This document shows positions 16,609 through 25,443 of a stretch of 41,300 nt of DNA, piece after piece. This DNA is from Halovenus rubra (GTDB lineage Archaea; Halobacteriota; Halobacteria; Halobacteriales; Haloarculaceae). Location of the stretch: NCBI RefSeq assembly GCF_026586665.1, contig NZ_JAODIY010000044.1, positions 1 through 41,300 on the forward strand. The letters are read 5' to 3'. Under the pieces are notes generated by a model. It had not been told where the DNA came from and made no database searches. It worked only from the letters and a program-made list of their open reading frames with translations. Position numbers and translations under genes: made by a program. Positions within the stretch are counted from its first letter, which is position 1. Each line of letters opens with the position of its first letter.

Positions 16609-17793
16609 ATGACATCACAAAACCCTGACGACGGACACGACAGACGGCGGTTCATTGCAGGACTCACTGCACTTGGCGCCACCAGTCTTGCAGGATGTAC
16701 AGACCTTCTGGGCGATGACAGCAACGACGAGAACAACGACAGCGAAGAAAGCAGTGACGGAGAAGACAACAGCAACGGCAGTGACGGGACTGACAGCGAT
16801 ATCGGACAGATTGGGTCAGGCCGTGCCGGCCGTGATGCACCCGGCGGGATGTCAATGGAAGAACTGCCAGACCTCTCCGGTGAGTTGACTGTCTACTCTG
16901 GCCGCGGTGAGTTCCTTGTTGGCCCGCTTGTCAACTACATCGAGAACCTCTACGACGACTTCGAGTTGACGCCTCGCTATGCTGATTCGACGGACCACGT
17001 CAACGCCATTCTTAACGAGGGCCAGGGCACACCGGCGGATGTCTTCTACTCCGTCAACTCCGGCTCTCTCGGTGCATTGGCCGATGAGGGCCGCACTCAG
17101 GCGCTCCCGAGTGAGGTCGTCGATATGGTTCCTGACGAGTTCCACACAGAGCAGTGGACTGGCACCTCTGGCCGAGCACGAACGGTTCCGTACAACACGG
17201 ATGCTTACGCTGAGGAGGACCTACCCGACAGCATCATGGCCTACCCCGACTTTGAGGGAGACCTCGGCTGGGCTCCCTCGTATGGCTCCTGTCAGGCCTT
17301 TGTAACTGCGATGCGTATTCTCGAAGGCGAAGAGGCAACCAGCGAATGGGTTGAAGGTATCATCGACGGTGGTGTCCAGACCTACCCCAACGAGTTTGCC
17401 GCCAGCCAGGCTGTCGCCGACGGCGAAATTGACGCCGCGTTCACAAACCACTACTACATTCAGCGTGTTCTCGACAGCAACCCCAACGCGTCAATCGCGA
17501 CATCGTTCACCAGCGGCGACGCCGGCTCGGTGTTCAACGTCGCTGGCGCGACGATTATCGACGCTGCAGATAACGCTGACCTTGCGGCAAAGTTCATCCG
17601 GCACCTCCTCTCGGCGGAAGCACAGGAGTTCTTCGCCGTCGAAACCTTCGAGTACCCGCTTAACCCCAACGTTGAGCCAGTTGGTGACCTGCCAACGACC
17701 GACGAACTTGACGTGCCCGAACTCGATCTTTCGGAGCTTTCAGACCTCGAAGCGACCGTCGACCTCCTTCGAGAGGCTGGCGCGAACGTCTAA
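16609..17793 (+). CDS. Ferric iron ABC transporter substrate-binding lipoprotein (FbpA-like)
   Basis: A 394-residue exported binding protein. The N-terminus has a Tat motif (DRRRFIAG, about 11-18) and a lipobox (LAGC), followed by an Asp/Ser/Asn-rich linker of about 60 residues, typical of haloarchaeal surface lipoproteins. The folded part opens with GELTVYSGRGEFLVGPL, as in FbpA/FutA. The paired tyrosines in NHYYIQR match the iron-ligand Tyr pair of that family. It would hand Fe3+ to the permease at 13671. It is preceded by the RGP-like gene and followed at 2 bases by the membrane glycosyltransferase. It probably shares the site 3 promoter. Confidence 0.92.
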   Translation: MTSQNPDDGHDRRRFIAGLTALGATSLAGCTDLLGDDSNDENNDSEESSDGEDNSNGSDGTDSDIGQIGSGRAGRDAPGGMSMEELPDLSGELTVYSGRGEFLVGPLVNYIENLYDDFELTPRYADSTDHVNAILNEGQGTPADVFYSVNSGSLGALADEGRTQALPSEVVDMVPDEFHTEQWTGTSGRARTVPYNTDAYAEEDLPDSIMAYPDFEGDLGWAPSYGSCQAFVTAMRILEGEEATSEWVEGIIDGGVQTYPNEFAASQAVADGEIDAAFTNHYYIQRVLDSNPNASIATSFTSGDAGSVFNVAGATIIDAADNADLAAKFIRHLLSAEAQEFFAVETFEYPLNPNVEPVGDLPTTDELDVPELDLSELSDLEATVDLLREAGANV

Positions 17794-17795
17794 CC

Positions 17796-19979
17796 GTGAC
17801 CGGCGGCGACAGCACACAGCGAAGTCGTGACCAACGCTCCGATTTGTTGGCACGCATCGGGTCGGTTCGCGACCGACTTCGCTCGCTGCCGCCAGAGACG
17901 GTTGCTGTGGCAGTAGTCGCGCTTGGAACGGGTGTCGCAGTGTTTGTTCTTGCCTCGACTGTTTTTGAGTACCACTCCAGTAACCACGACGAGGCAGTCT
18001 ATCTCCAGCAGGCGGCAATGTTGCTAGACGGGCAACTCAAGATGGCTGCTGGCGACCTCACCGATGCGTTTCACCCTTGGTTTTTCATCGAGGATGGCGG
18101 TCAGCTCTATCCAAAATACTCACCCGTGCCAGCGGCGATGTACGCCCTCTCGATGGCACTTTTTGATGAGCCACGGGTGACACTCGCGGTTGTCGCCGCT
18201 GCTAACACCGGGTTAGTCTACTTGCTCGGAACGGCTGTCGCCGACAGGCGCGTTGGGTTAGTCTCGTCTGTGTTGTTTGCTCTGTCGCCAATGGCGGTTC
18301 TTACTGGCGCAACCTTTCTGCCCTACGCCCCGACGACGCTGTTCAACCTCATCTTTGCGGTTGCCTACCTTCGTGGTGTTAAAACGGGCCGACTCCGATG
18401 GGGGGTTGCCGCCGGCACCGCTATCGGGATTGCGTTTTTTGCCCGGCCATACACGGCAGTCCTGTTCGCAGTTCCGTTTATACTTCATGCCGTCTACACT
18501 GCAGTTCGCGCGCTGTCTCGTGACGGTGTCCGACCGCTCCCTGCAGTCGTTGCCCGACAGGGGGCGACTGCGCTTTCGGGGCTCGTATTCGTCGGCGTTA
18601 CACTCGCCTACAACGCCCGGCTGACGGGTGACCCGATTCGGTTCCCGTACGAGGAGTTCGCCCCGCTCGATGGCCCCGGATTTGGCCGTCGCCGAATTCT
18701 CGGCCACTCTCTTGAGTATACCCCGGAGGTTGCACTCCGCGCGAACGGCTTTGCTGTTCGATATCTCACCACACGGTGGGTTGTTGCGGGCCTCCTCGGA
18801 ACGCTTCTTGCGGTGTGTGGAGCCGGACTCTTCGTGAGGACATGGCGTCGTCGCAACTCTGGAGCTGTAGCCAATCATCGTCTGTTCACCTCCCTTAGTG
18901 AGTTGAACCTCACTGCGGGGACGCTCCTTCTCGGAACGGTCCCCACAGTGGTACTGGGGAACGTGCCGTTCTGGGGGAATTACAACGCTCTTGGGACGCT
19001 TTCGGACCCGACCGACGGACTTGTCGCACAGTTCGGTCCGTTCTATCACTTCGACTTGCTCGTCCCGGTCGCGGTGTTTGCTGCGTTTGCTCTCGTGGCT
19101 GGCTGGCGGTTGCTTGGACCAGCTCTCGCCGCACGTGTCCCTGCGATTTCCCCGCAGCGGGCCGCTGTTGTCGGCATACTGGTAAGCCTGCTCGTCGTCA
19201 GCGGTGTCAGTGTCGCCCTCGTATCCACGCCACTGGACCGAAACGCCGGGCACGCCGAGAAGTACGATATCGCCTACGAACCAATCGAGTCGACGAACTT
19301 CGAGAATGACCTTGTCTTCGTCCCAACGCCGTACGGCGAATGGCAGAATCACCCGTTCCAGGTGTTCCGGAACGACCCCGGCTTTGATGGGCCTGTTGTC
19401 TACGCTCTTAACCGTGACCCTGCCGAGAACTTTGCCGTACTTGATGCGTACCCGGACCGTGAGTACCACCGCTATACGTACCGTGGCGAGTGGACACCCA
19501 ACCCCGACAACTATGTCCAGCCAAAACTCGAATCTCTCTCAGTGCGTCACGGTAAGACACTCGACGGTAAGACAACGGTTGGCGTTCCAGCGCGTGTCGA
19601 GTACGCTCACGTCAGGCTGACGACTGACGGCGACGGTGTCGCCCGGTACACCGTCGATGACCCGTCCGAATCAGTCGCTACCGCTTGGTCACTTACCGGA
19701 CAGGAAGCAACCCTCGCCGCGACTGGTGAGTCAGTGCCGGTCGATGAGACCGATACCGTGGTTGTAACTGTAACGCTCGTTCAGCCAGACGGCGCGACGC
19801 TCACCTACCGACAGGAAGCGACCGTCCGAACAATGGGCGACCGTGTCGAGGTAATCTGGCCACCCGAACGAATGGTCTGTCCACTGACGACTGATTGTGG
19901 GCTGGAAGGAACGTACCTAGCAGATGAGACGCAGTTCGATGGCGTCGGGTTCAAAGTAACGCTGGAAGCTCGCGAGTAA
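17796..19979 (+). CDS. GT-C (family 39-like) membrane glycosyltransferase
   Basis: A 727-residue polytopic membrane protein. After a cytoplasmic N-terminus, helix 1 (about 36-56) leads to the outward loop NHDEAVYLQQAAMLL, whose acidic DE fits the catalytic loop of GT-C enzymes that use lipid-linked sugars. About ten more helices follow to roughly residue 480, then a soluble beta-rich domain of about 240 residues. It starts at GTG 17796, two bases after the stop of the ferric-binding protein, so the three genes from 15424 form one likely operon. The acceptor is unknown; S-layer, archaellin or lipid glycosylation are possible. It ends 15 bases before the convergent signal peptidase. Confidence 0.78.
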   Translation: MTGGDSTQRSRDQRSDLLARIGSVRDRLRSLPPETVAVAVVALGTGVAVFVLASTVFEYHSSNHDEAVYLQQAAMLLDGQLKMAAGDLTDAFHPWFFIEDGGQLYPKYSPVPAAMYALSMALFDEPRVTLAVVAAANTGLVYLLGTAVADRRVGLVSSVLFALSPMAVLTGATFLPYAPTTLFNLIFAVAYLRGVKTGRLRWGVAAGTAIGIAFFARPYTAVLFAVPFILHAVYTAVRALSRDGVRPLPAVVARQGATALSGLVFVGVTLAYNARLTGDPIRFPYEEFAPLDGPGFGRRRILGHSLEYTPEVALRANGFAVRYLTTRWVVAGLLGTLLAVCGAGLFVRTWRRRNSGAVANHRLFTSLSELNLTAGTLLLGTVPTVVLGNVPFWGNYNALGTLSDPTDGLVAQFGPFYHFDLLVPVAVFAAFALVAGWRLLGPALAARVPAISPQRAAVVGILVSLLVVSGVSVALVSTPLDRNAGHAEKYDIAYEPIESTNFENDLVFVPTPYGEWQNHPFQVFRNDPGFDGPVVYALNRDPAENFAVLDAYPDREYHRYTYRGEWTPNPDNYVQPKLESLSVRHGKTLDGKTTVGVPARVEYAHVRLTTDGDGVARYTVDDPSESVATAWSLTGQEATLAATGESVPVDETDTVVVTVTLVQPDGATLTYRQEATVRTMGDRVEVIWPPERMVCPLTTDCGLEGTYLADETQFDGVGFKVTLEARE

Positions 19980-19994
19980 TCACAACCGCCCAAA

Positions 19995-20837
19995 TCACTG
20001 CGTCTGCAGTCGGAACCAGCCGAGATGCGGTATCCGGACTTCGGCAGTCCCAACAACCCACTCTGGCTTGACTGGATTCTCCGCCTGTATCGAGGCCTGG
20101 TCGTACCGGTTGTTGTTGTCCCCTTTCGTGATGAAGCCAGCGTTAGCGGCGACACACTTTTTATCGTCAGTATCGAGGCTGCCGAGATACTCGGGGTTTG
20201 CCTGTGCACACCAGTTGTCTCCCGCCCCAACCCAGAACATTGCTCGATGGATTATTGGTGTGGTATCTCCGTTGCCATCAGGAGTAAAAACGATAACATC
20301 ACCGCTATTTCCGTAACTGCTGTAGCCGGTCTCGTTTCCGACGGCGGCAGTTACAACCCCTGTTTCCTCATGTGCCTCGTCGGGATGGAAGCGGTCAGCG
20401 TCCATCAGGAAGACGAGGTCATCGATCTCCATATGTGGCTCCATGCTCCCGCTCTCGATTGCGACCATTGGCGGCCAGACCCCACTTATTGCAAAGAGGT
20501 ACGCACCAAGTAACAGCACCGCCAGCACGCTGGTGACGAGGTCTCGGGTGAATAACTTCCACGTCGCCCCCGACTCACCGTCTGCTGTTACAGACTGTTG
20601 TTCTCTCTGACCGATTGCGGGCGGTCGATGTTTGTCATCCTGTTTGTGCCACTCTGTGATATCCACGGAGTCATTTTGTGTCTCCTGTCTCTCTGTGGAC
20701 TCCGTGGCGGTGTGCTTGCGTTCGGGCCCGATATCGGCGGATTCGGTGGCGGAATCGTCTTGGTCTGCTGGTGACAGTCCCGTGTCTTCGTTTCTGGATG
20801 TGGGGTCGGACTCGCTGTCGTCACCGGGCGCTGTCAT
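19995..20837 (-). CDS. sec11: Signal peptidase I (Sec11-type)
   Basis: A 280-residue membrane protease that removes signal peptides from Sec-exported proteins. A long acidic N-terminal region (1-92) precedes one membrane helix (about 100-120). The catalytic serine is S131 in IESGSMEPHM, the histidine that replaces bacterial Lys is H197 in PIIHRAMF, and the acidic residue is D240 in TKGDNN. The His form is the archaeal/eukaryotic ER type. The 90-residue N-terminal extension is long compared with bacterial enzymes but common in haloarchaea. It is divergent from the PolD small subunit. Confidence 0.93.
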   Translation of the reverse strand: MTAPGDDSESDPTSRNEDTGLSPADQDDSATESADIGPERKHTATESTERQETQNDSVDITEWHKQDDKHRPPAIGQREQQSVTADGESGATWKLFTRDLVTSVLAVLLLGAYLFAISGVWPPMVAIESGSMEPHMEIDDLVFLMDADRFHPDEAHEETGVVTAAVGNETGYSSYGNSGDVIVFTPDGNGDTTPIIHRAMFWVGAGDNWCAQANPEYLGSLDTDDKKCVAANAGFITKGDNNNRYDQASIQAENPVKPEWVVGTAEVRIPHLGWFRLQTQ

Positions 20838-20994
20838 TTTCCTACTGTTCTGTGCTCTTGCGTTTGAATGTTCTGGAGTGTGTCCGCACGCGCAACGCCG
20901 ATGACTGTAACAACATCTGAGACTCTGTCCTTTTTATCACAGCCCAGACGTTGGCTTCGCTATCCTTTTGATGCCGTCGACCCAGTACTGAGAT

Positions 20995-22560
20995 GTGCCT
21001 CTCGAAGCGAGTACCCGCATCGTCCATGCGCTCGCCGAGCGTGGTTACAACGCTGACCGTGAAGCAGTCACGCTTCTAGCTGGCGCATCCGACCCACAGG
21101 CCGCCATCAACCGTGCAGTTGAAGCGGTCCCTGAGGGGACTGTTGTCGTGACTGCAGCCCATGTCAAAGAGTCCCTTGAAACGCCAGCAGACGAACGTGT
21201 ACACACACCAACTGGCCAGACCGACGCTGCACAAGATACGGACGAACAACACCCCTCTGTTTCATCTGGAAACGAGCCTGACAATTCGGATGATATGGCC
21301 GGTACTGTTCCAGTTGAAACGGAGGGGTCTTCTCGCGGCGCACGCTCGGCAACTCGCTCACCACCCGACCCCGAGTTAAGCGGAGATATCCAGAGTACCG
21401 GCACCGGCGAATACGGTGATTTCGTCTCGGTGTTCCGTGACCGCTACGAGAAACTCGCCGACCAGCTCCGTGGTCGCGTCAACCATCGGCCAACGGACGC
21501 AGTAGCTGAGATGTCCGGCAATAGCGACGCCGCCATCATCGGGATGGTCTCTGATATCCGGACAACTGCTAGCGGCCACTGGCTGGTCGAACTCGAAGAC
21601 ACGAACGGGACCTTTCCATGCTTGGTGATGAAAGACCGCGACTTTGCCGACGACGCACGGACATTGCTTCCTGACGAGGTCATCGCCGTCGAGGGAACGC
21701 TTGCCGACGACGCGGGTATCCTTTTTGTCGACTCCTTGTTTTTCCCTGAAGTACCGCGAACCTACACGCCTTCGACGGCTGACCGTGAGGTCGAGGCCGC
21801 GCTCGTCTCGGACGTCCACGTTGGTAGCGAAGAGTTTCGCGGCGATGCTTGGGACCGTTTTGCTGACTGGCTTCATACGGAGGAAGCTGAGTCTGTGGAG
21901 TACCTGCTTATCGCGGGCGACATGGTCGAAGGTGTTGGCGTCTACCCCGGCCAAGACGAGGAACTCGATATCGTAGATATCTACGACCAGTACGAAGCGT
22001 TCAACGAGTACCTCAAAGACGTACCCGGCGACATGGAAATCGTCATGATTCCGGGCAACCACGACGCCGTCCGGCTAGCTGAACCACAGCCGGCCTTCGA
22101 TGAGGAACTCCGTGATATCATGTCCGCCCACGACGCCCGAATCACAGCGAATCCATCGACAGTCACTGTCGAGGGCGTTTCGGTACTCATGTATCACGGC
22201 ACCTCCTTCGACGAAATCATCGCCGAGTTGCCCGACGAGTACGCCGGCTACGACAACCCCGAGGGAACGATGGCACAACTACTCCGCAAACGCCACGTTG
22301 CACCGAAGTACGGTGGAATGACCCGCATCGCACCCGAAGAGGAGGACCACCTCGTCATCGAGGAAGTCCCCGATATCGTCCACACCGGTCACATCCACAA
22401 ACTCGGCTACGGAACGTATCACAACGTGCTCACAATTAACTCCAGTTGCTGGCAGTCCCAGACAGATTTTCAAGAGAGTGTCAATCTTGAGCCTGATGTC
22501 GGCTACGCGCCGATTGTCAACCTCCAGACGCTCGACTTGACAATTCGGCAGTTCGTGTAA
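20995..22560 (+). CDS. dp1: DNA polymerase D small subunit (DP1), 3'-5' exonuclease
   Basis: A 521-residue small subunit of the archaeal replicative polymerase PolD. A short N-terminal helical domain (1-60) and a Ser/Thr/Asp-rich linker (about 60-140) precede an OB fold (about 180-250) and the calcineurin-like phosphoesterase domain. The metal ligands are all present: D273 and H275 (DVHVG), D309 (GDMVEG), N355-H356-D357 (GNHD), and H463, H466 and H468 (HTGHIH). The proofreading nuclease is therefore probably active. It starts at GTG 20995. A TATA-like TTTTTATC lies roughly 60 nt upstream. The large subunit is not in the window, as usual for haloarchaea. Confidence 0.95.
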   Translation: MPLEASTRIVHALAERGYNADREAVTLLAGASDPQAAINRAVEAVPEGTVVVTAAHVKESLETPADERVHTPTGQTDAAQDTDEQHPSVSSGNEPDNSDDMAGTVPVETEGSSRGARSATRSPPDPELSGDIQSTGTGEYGDFVSVFRDRYEKLADQLRGRVNHRPTDAVAEMSGNSDAAIIGMVSDIRTTASGHWLVELEDTNGTFPCLVMKDRDFADDARTLLPDEVIAVEGTLADDAGILFVDSLFFPEVPRTYTPSTADREVEAALVSDVHVGSEEFRGDAWDRFADWLHTEEAESVEYLLIAGDMVEGVGVYPGQDEELDIVDIYDQYEAFNEYLKDVPGDMEIVMIPGNHDAVRLAEPQPAFDEELRDIMSAHDARITANPSTVTVEGVSVLMYHGTSFDEIIAELPDEYAGYDNPEGTMAQLLRKRHVAPKYGGMTRIAPEEEDHLVIEEVPDIVHTGHIHKLGYGTYHNVLTINSSCWQSQTDFQESVNLEPDVGYAPIVNLQTLDLTIRQFV

Positions 22561-22561
22561 C

Positions 22562-23851
22562 TCACTTAATTTGGAGTTTGAGGGTTTCATCGACCGACAG
22601 TGTTGGCCCTGCAGTAACGGACACTGGCGTTGGTGAGTGAAACTCCGTCTGCTGGCAGATGACGGCAACAGTTAGCTTGAGTACTCTATCAGCCATAGTT
22701 GCCCCCAGACAGTACCGGGGTCCGCCGCCGTACGGGATATACGCATATTCGGGTCTGTCCGGCGTACTACCGAGCCAGCGCTCTGGCCGGAACGTTGAGG
22801 GCTTCTCCCAGACTGTCGGGTCCCGATGGAGAATCCATGGTGGCACCACAATAGTCGCTCCTGCCGGTACCTGATACCCACCGACTGTTGTCTCAGTCGT
22901 TGGCTCCCGGAAAATAAGATACTGGGGCGGGTACAACCGAAGGCTCTCTTTGATGATTGCGTCTAACAGCGGTAATTCTGGCAGCTCCGATGGCGTTGGG
23001 GGGCGGTCGTCAACAACGGCATCGAGTTCGTTACCGAGAGCAGACTGCACGTCTCTGTGGTTCCCAAGTAGTCCAAGCGTACACGCTAGTGCAGTCGCCG
23101 TCGAGTCATAGCCAGCAAACAGCAGGGCAATTAACTCGTCTCTAATCTCTTCGGCTGCTAGACCGCTGGCGCGCATCAATCCTAGCAGCGACTCCGCCGG
23201 TGGTTCGTTCTGTTGTTCAACAATGGTGTCAAGTCGGTCGTGTAGCGTCGAAACTGCCCGCCGAAAGCGTATGTTTGTCGGCGTTGGGACCCACTCGGGA
23301 AGATACAGTGAGACCGACCGTACGTCGAGTCGCGACAGAATGTCTCCTGCTGCCTCATGGATTGGTGTCTGTTCGCCACGGAGGTCTAGCCCGAACAGCG
23401 CTTTTGCTAGCACTGCAAGTACGAGGCTTCGTGCCGCGTCGACAACCGGGACCGATGTCCCCGAGGTCCATCCGTCGACAACTTCGCGGGCATAGGTGGT
23501 CATAAGCGACCCAGCATCTGTTAGTCCGCGTGAACCGAACCCTTCCTGTAGTAGCTTCCGACGCTCGCTCCATTTTTCGCCTTCGAGAAGAACCAGACTA
23601 TTTCCCTGCAGTGTCCCGAGGCGGTCCCGGACAATATCGGCTTTCTTGTATCGGTCACTCTCTGCTGTGAGGACCTCCCGTACCGCGTCAGGGGACGTGA
23701 TTAAAGACAGCTGTTGATTTGCAATCCGTACACGAACGAGCGATTCGTCGGTTTGTCCCCACTGTTGTAGTGAGGTAAGCGGCGACCGCAAGACGTGTAG
23801 TGTGTGTCCAATGACCGGCTGTCTGCCTGGGGCTGTTGGGGGATTATTCAT
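22562..23851 (-). CDS. Cytochrome P450
   Basis: A 429-residue P450 monooxygenase. The I-helix oxygen motif is LLFAGYDSTA, the K-helix is KESLRL, the PERF-like motif is FRPERW, and the heme loop YGGGPRYCLG places the axial cysteine at about residue 381. The loop has Tyr in place of the usual first Phe. I chose the ATG at 23851 (MNNPPTAPG); an upstream in-frame ATG at 23941 would add 30 Arg-rich residues. It follows the aldolase gene on the same strand by 99 bases. No ferredoxin or reductase partner is adjacent. Substrate unknown; haloarchaeal members are often linked to carotenoid or terpenoid chemistry, which is only a guess here. Confidence 0.92.
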   Translation of the reverse strand: MNNPPTAPGRQPVIGHTLHVLRSPLTSLQQWGQTDESLVRVRIANQQLSLITSPDAVREVLTAESDRYKKADIVRDRLGTLQGNSLVLLEGEKWSERRKLLQEGFGSRGLTDAGSLMTTYAREVVDGWTSGTSVPVVDAARSLVLAVLAKALFGLDLRGEQTPIHEAAGDILSRLDVRSVSLYLPEWVPTPTNIRFRRAVSTLHDRLDTIVEQQNEPPAESLLGLMRASGLAAEEIRDELIALLFAGYDSTATALACTLGLLGNHRDVQSALGNELDAVVDDRPPTPSELPELPLLDAIIKESLRLYPPQYLIFREPTTETTVGGYQVPAGATIVVPPWILHRDPTVWEKPSTFRPERWLGSTPDRPEYAYIPYGGGPRYCLGATMADRVLKLTVAVICQQTEFHSPTPVSVTAGPTLSVDETLKLQIK

Positions 23852-23950
23852 GCCTCGCCCTGGCCAGCCCGGGAGTGCTGTTGGGTTGGTTGCCTGCTGT
23901 CTGTGTTTGCGTCTCCGACGGTCGTGTCGGTCGGAGAACAAGTCCCCCGC

Positions 23951-24817
23951 TCACGTCTTACTCACCTCGGCAAGCAGGGATGCGAGGTGTTGTTTTGCGT
24001 GCTCGTCGGGTGGTTGCTGTGGCGAGCGGGGGTAGCCAGCAGGCGCACCACGCTGTCGCATCGCCCACTTCAGGCCCGGGATACCGTACATGGTAGTCAC
24101 TGCCGTGTTTATATCCACCAGCTCCGCGTTCAGGGACTGTGCTCGCTTTGGTGTGCTCTCGTACAGTTCGTGAATCTTGACACATTTGCGTGGGTAGAGG
24201 TTTGCAAGCGCGAGGACGCCACCACGCGCACCAGCCGACAGCGCCTGACTGAGGATATTTGCCGTCCCGATTAACAGGTCGAACGTACCGTCAGCGACGC
24301 GCTGTTGTGTCCTGATAAACGACCCCAGTGACCCGTTGGTGTCTTTCATCCCCGCAATGTTTGGGTGAGATGCCAGCTCCGCAACCGTTTTGGGCGTAAG
24401 CTGTACGTCGGTATAGCCTGGGACGGAGTAGAGATAGACCGGTATCTCGGCGCTGTCAGCGACCGCACGGTAGTACGACACGAGTGTATCGTGCCCGTGG
24501 TTGTAGTAAAAAGGCGTAACAACGAGTGCTGCATCTGCACCGGCATCGACTGCAGCGGCGGTCGAATCGAGTGTCTCCCGGAGACCGGGATGTCCGGTAC
24601 CTGCAAGCACCGGCACCGACGCTTCCTCAACAACCGTCTCGACCACACGCTTGCGTTCGGCAGCGGTCAACAGTTCTGCCTCACTGGTGGAGCCACAAGC
24701 TAAAAGAAAGTCGACGCCGCGGTTCTCGACCCAGCCGACGAGTTCTCGTAGCGCCGCGTAGTCGACATCCCCCTGCTCCGTACATGGCGTCACGAGCGGT
24801 GGCCCGATACCGTGCAT
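23951..24817 (-). CDS. DapA-family class I aldolase/synthase
   Basis: A 288-residue TIM-barrel lyase of the dihydrodipicolinate synthase / N-acetylneuraminate lyase / KDG aldolase superfamily. The Schiff-base lysine is K158 in IAGMKDTNG, and Y130 in YLYSVPGY matches the conserved tyrosine. The substrate loop normally written GTTGE reads CGSTSEAELL (41-50), with Ser where Gly is usual. No lysine-synthesis neighbours are present, so it may not make dihydrodipicolinate; a sugar-acid aldolase is equally likely. The P450 gene lies 99 bases downstream on the same strand. Confidence 0.82.
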   Translation of the reverse strand: MHGIGPPLVTPCTEQGDVDYAALRELVGWVENRGVDFLLACGSTSEAELLTAAERKRVVETVVEEASVPVLAGTGHPGLRETLDSTAAAVDAGADAALVVTPFYYNHGHDTLVSYYRAVADSAEIPVYLYSVPGYTDVQLTPKTVAELASHPNIAGMKDTNGSLGSFIRTQQRVADGTFDLLIGTANILSQALSAGARGGVLALANLYPRKCVKIHELYESTPKRAQSLNAELVDINTAVTTMYGIPGLKWAMRQRGAPAGYPRSPQQPPDEHAKQHLASLLAEVSKT

Positions 24818-24935
24818 AACTGAATCTTGCTCCCTGTAATCTTGAATTGTATGGGAAACTCATCTTTCACATCTCTTTTTGTCAGTTCGCCGCCGGTAAC
24901 ACAGAGTCTCTGTCTGACTACAGAAGGCAGGCTGA

Positions 24936-25382
24936 TTACCGTGAGAAGACGCTATCTGCTGTCGCCGCTCCGACAACGCTAAAAATCGACCCGATACTGA
25001 TTGCGTTGAACGTAATCCGTGCCAGCTCGGCAGTATCGCCGCCGGCGTTGACGAAGGTTGCCGGCGCGCCAAACAGCACCGCTAGAATGGTGACTGACCC
25101 GAATGAGACAGCCATCAAGGAGAGAAACCTAACTGGAATCCCCACAACTGTCTGCTCCTCGTCGGAATCACGTTTTGTATCTGCCTTGTACAGCGTTGCG
25201 TATCCAATTGCAAATACAACGGCAACGGTCGCAAATGCCTGCACCAGACGCATATTCTTTGCGAGGGCCCAGACCTCCTCGGTGACGACGAATGGTCCTG
25301 CAAGCAAAAAACCGCCGACGACCTGCTGTGCGGAATCAGCTAACCGAAACCGTCGGGGACGCCCGGGTCGTCGTAATCTCAT
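24936..25382 (-). CDS. DUF2391-like integral membrane protein
   Basis: A 148-residue membrane protein. An Arg-rich N-terminus (MRLRRPGRPRRFR) leads to SAQQVVGGFLLAGPFVVTEEVW, which resembles the DUF2391 motif. Further helices are visible at about 48-65, 85-110 and 120-142. The function is unknown. It lies 61 bases downstream of the APH-fold gene on the same strand. The 118 bases after it, before the aldolase gene, hold nothing that I recognise. Confidence 0.6.
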   Translation of the reverse strand: MRLRRPGRPRRFRLADSAQQVVGGFLLAGPFVVTEEVWALAKNMRLVQAFATVAVVFAIGYATLYKADTKRDSDEEQTVVGIPVRFLSLMAVSFGSVTILAVLFGAPATFVNAGGDTAELARITFNAISIGSIFSVVGAATADSVFSR

Positions 25383-25443
25383 GGTCTGCTGTTCTCTCCC
25401 GGGTATGAAATAGCTCCCGGGTACTCTGTTGCCCGGCGAAGAG

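Noticed and set aside
18258-19469. A 403-codon open frame on the minus strand inside the GT-C gene
   Set aside because: Its translation is Arg/Lys/Pro-rich, unlike acidic haloarchaeal proteins, and it mirrors the codon structure of the plus-strand gene, whose membrane helices are clear.
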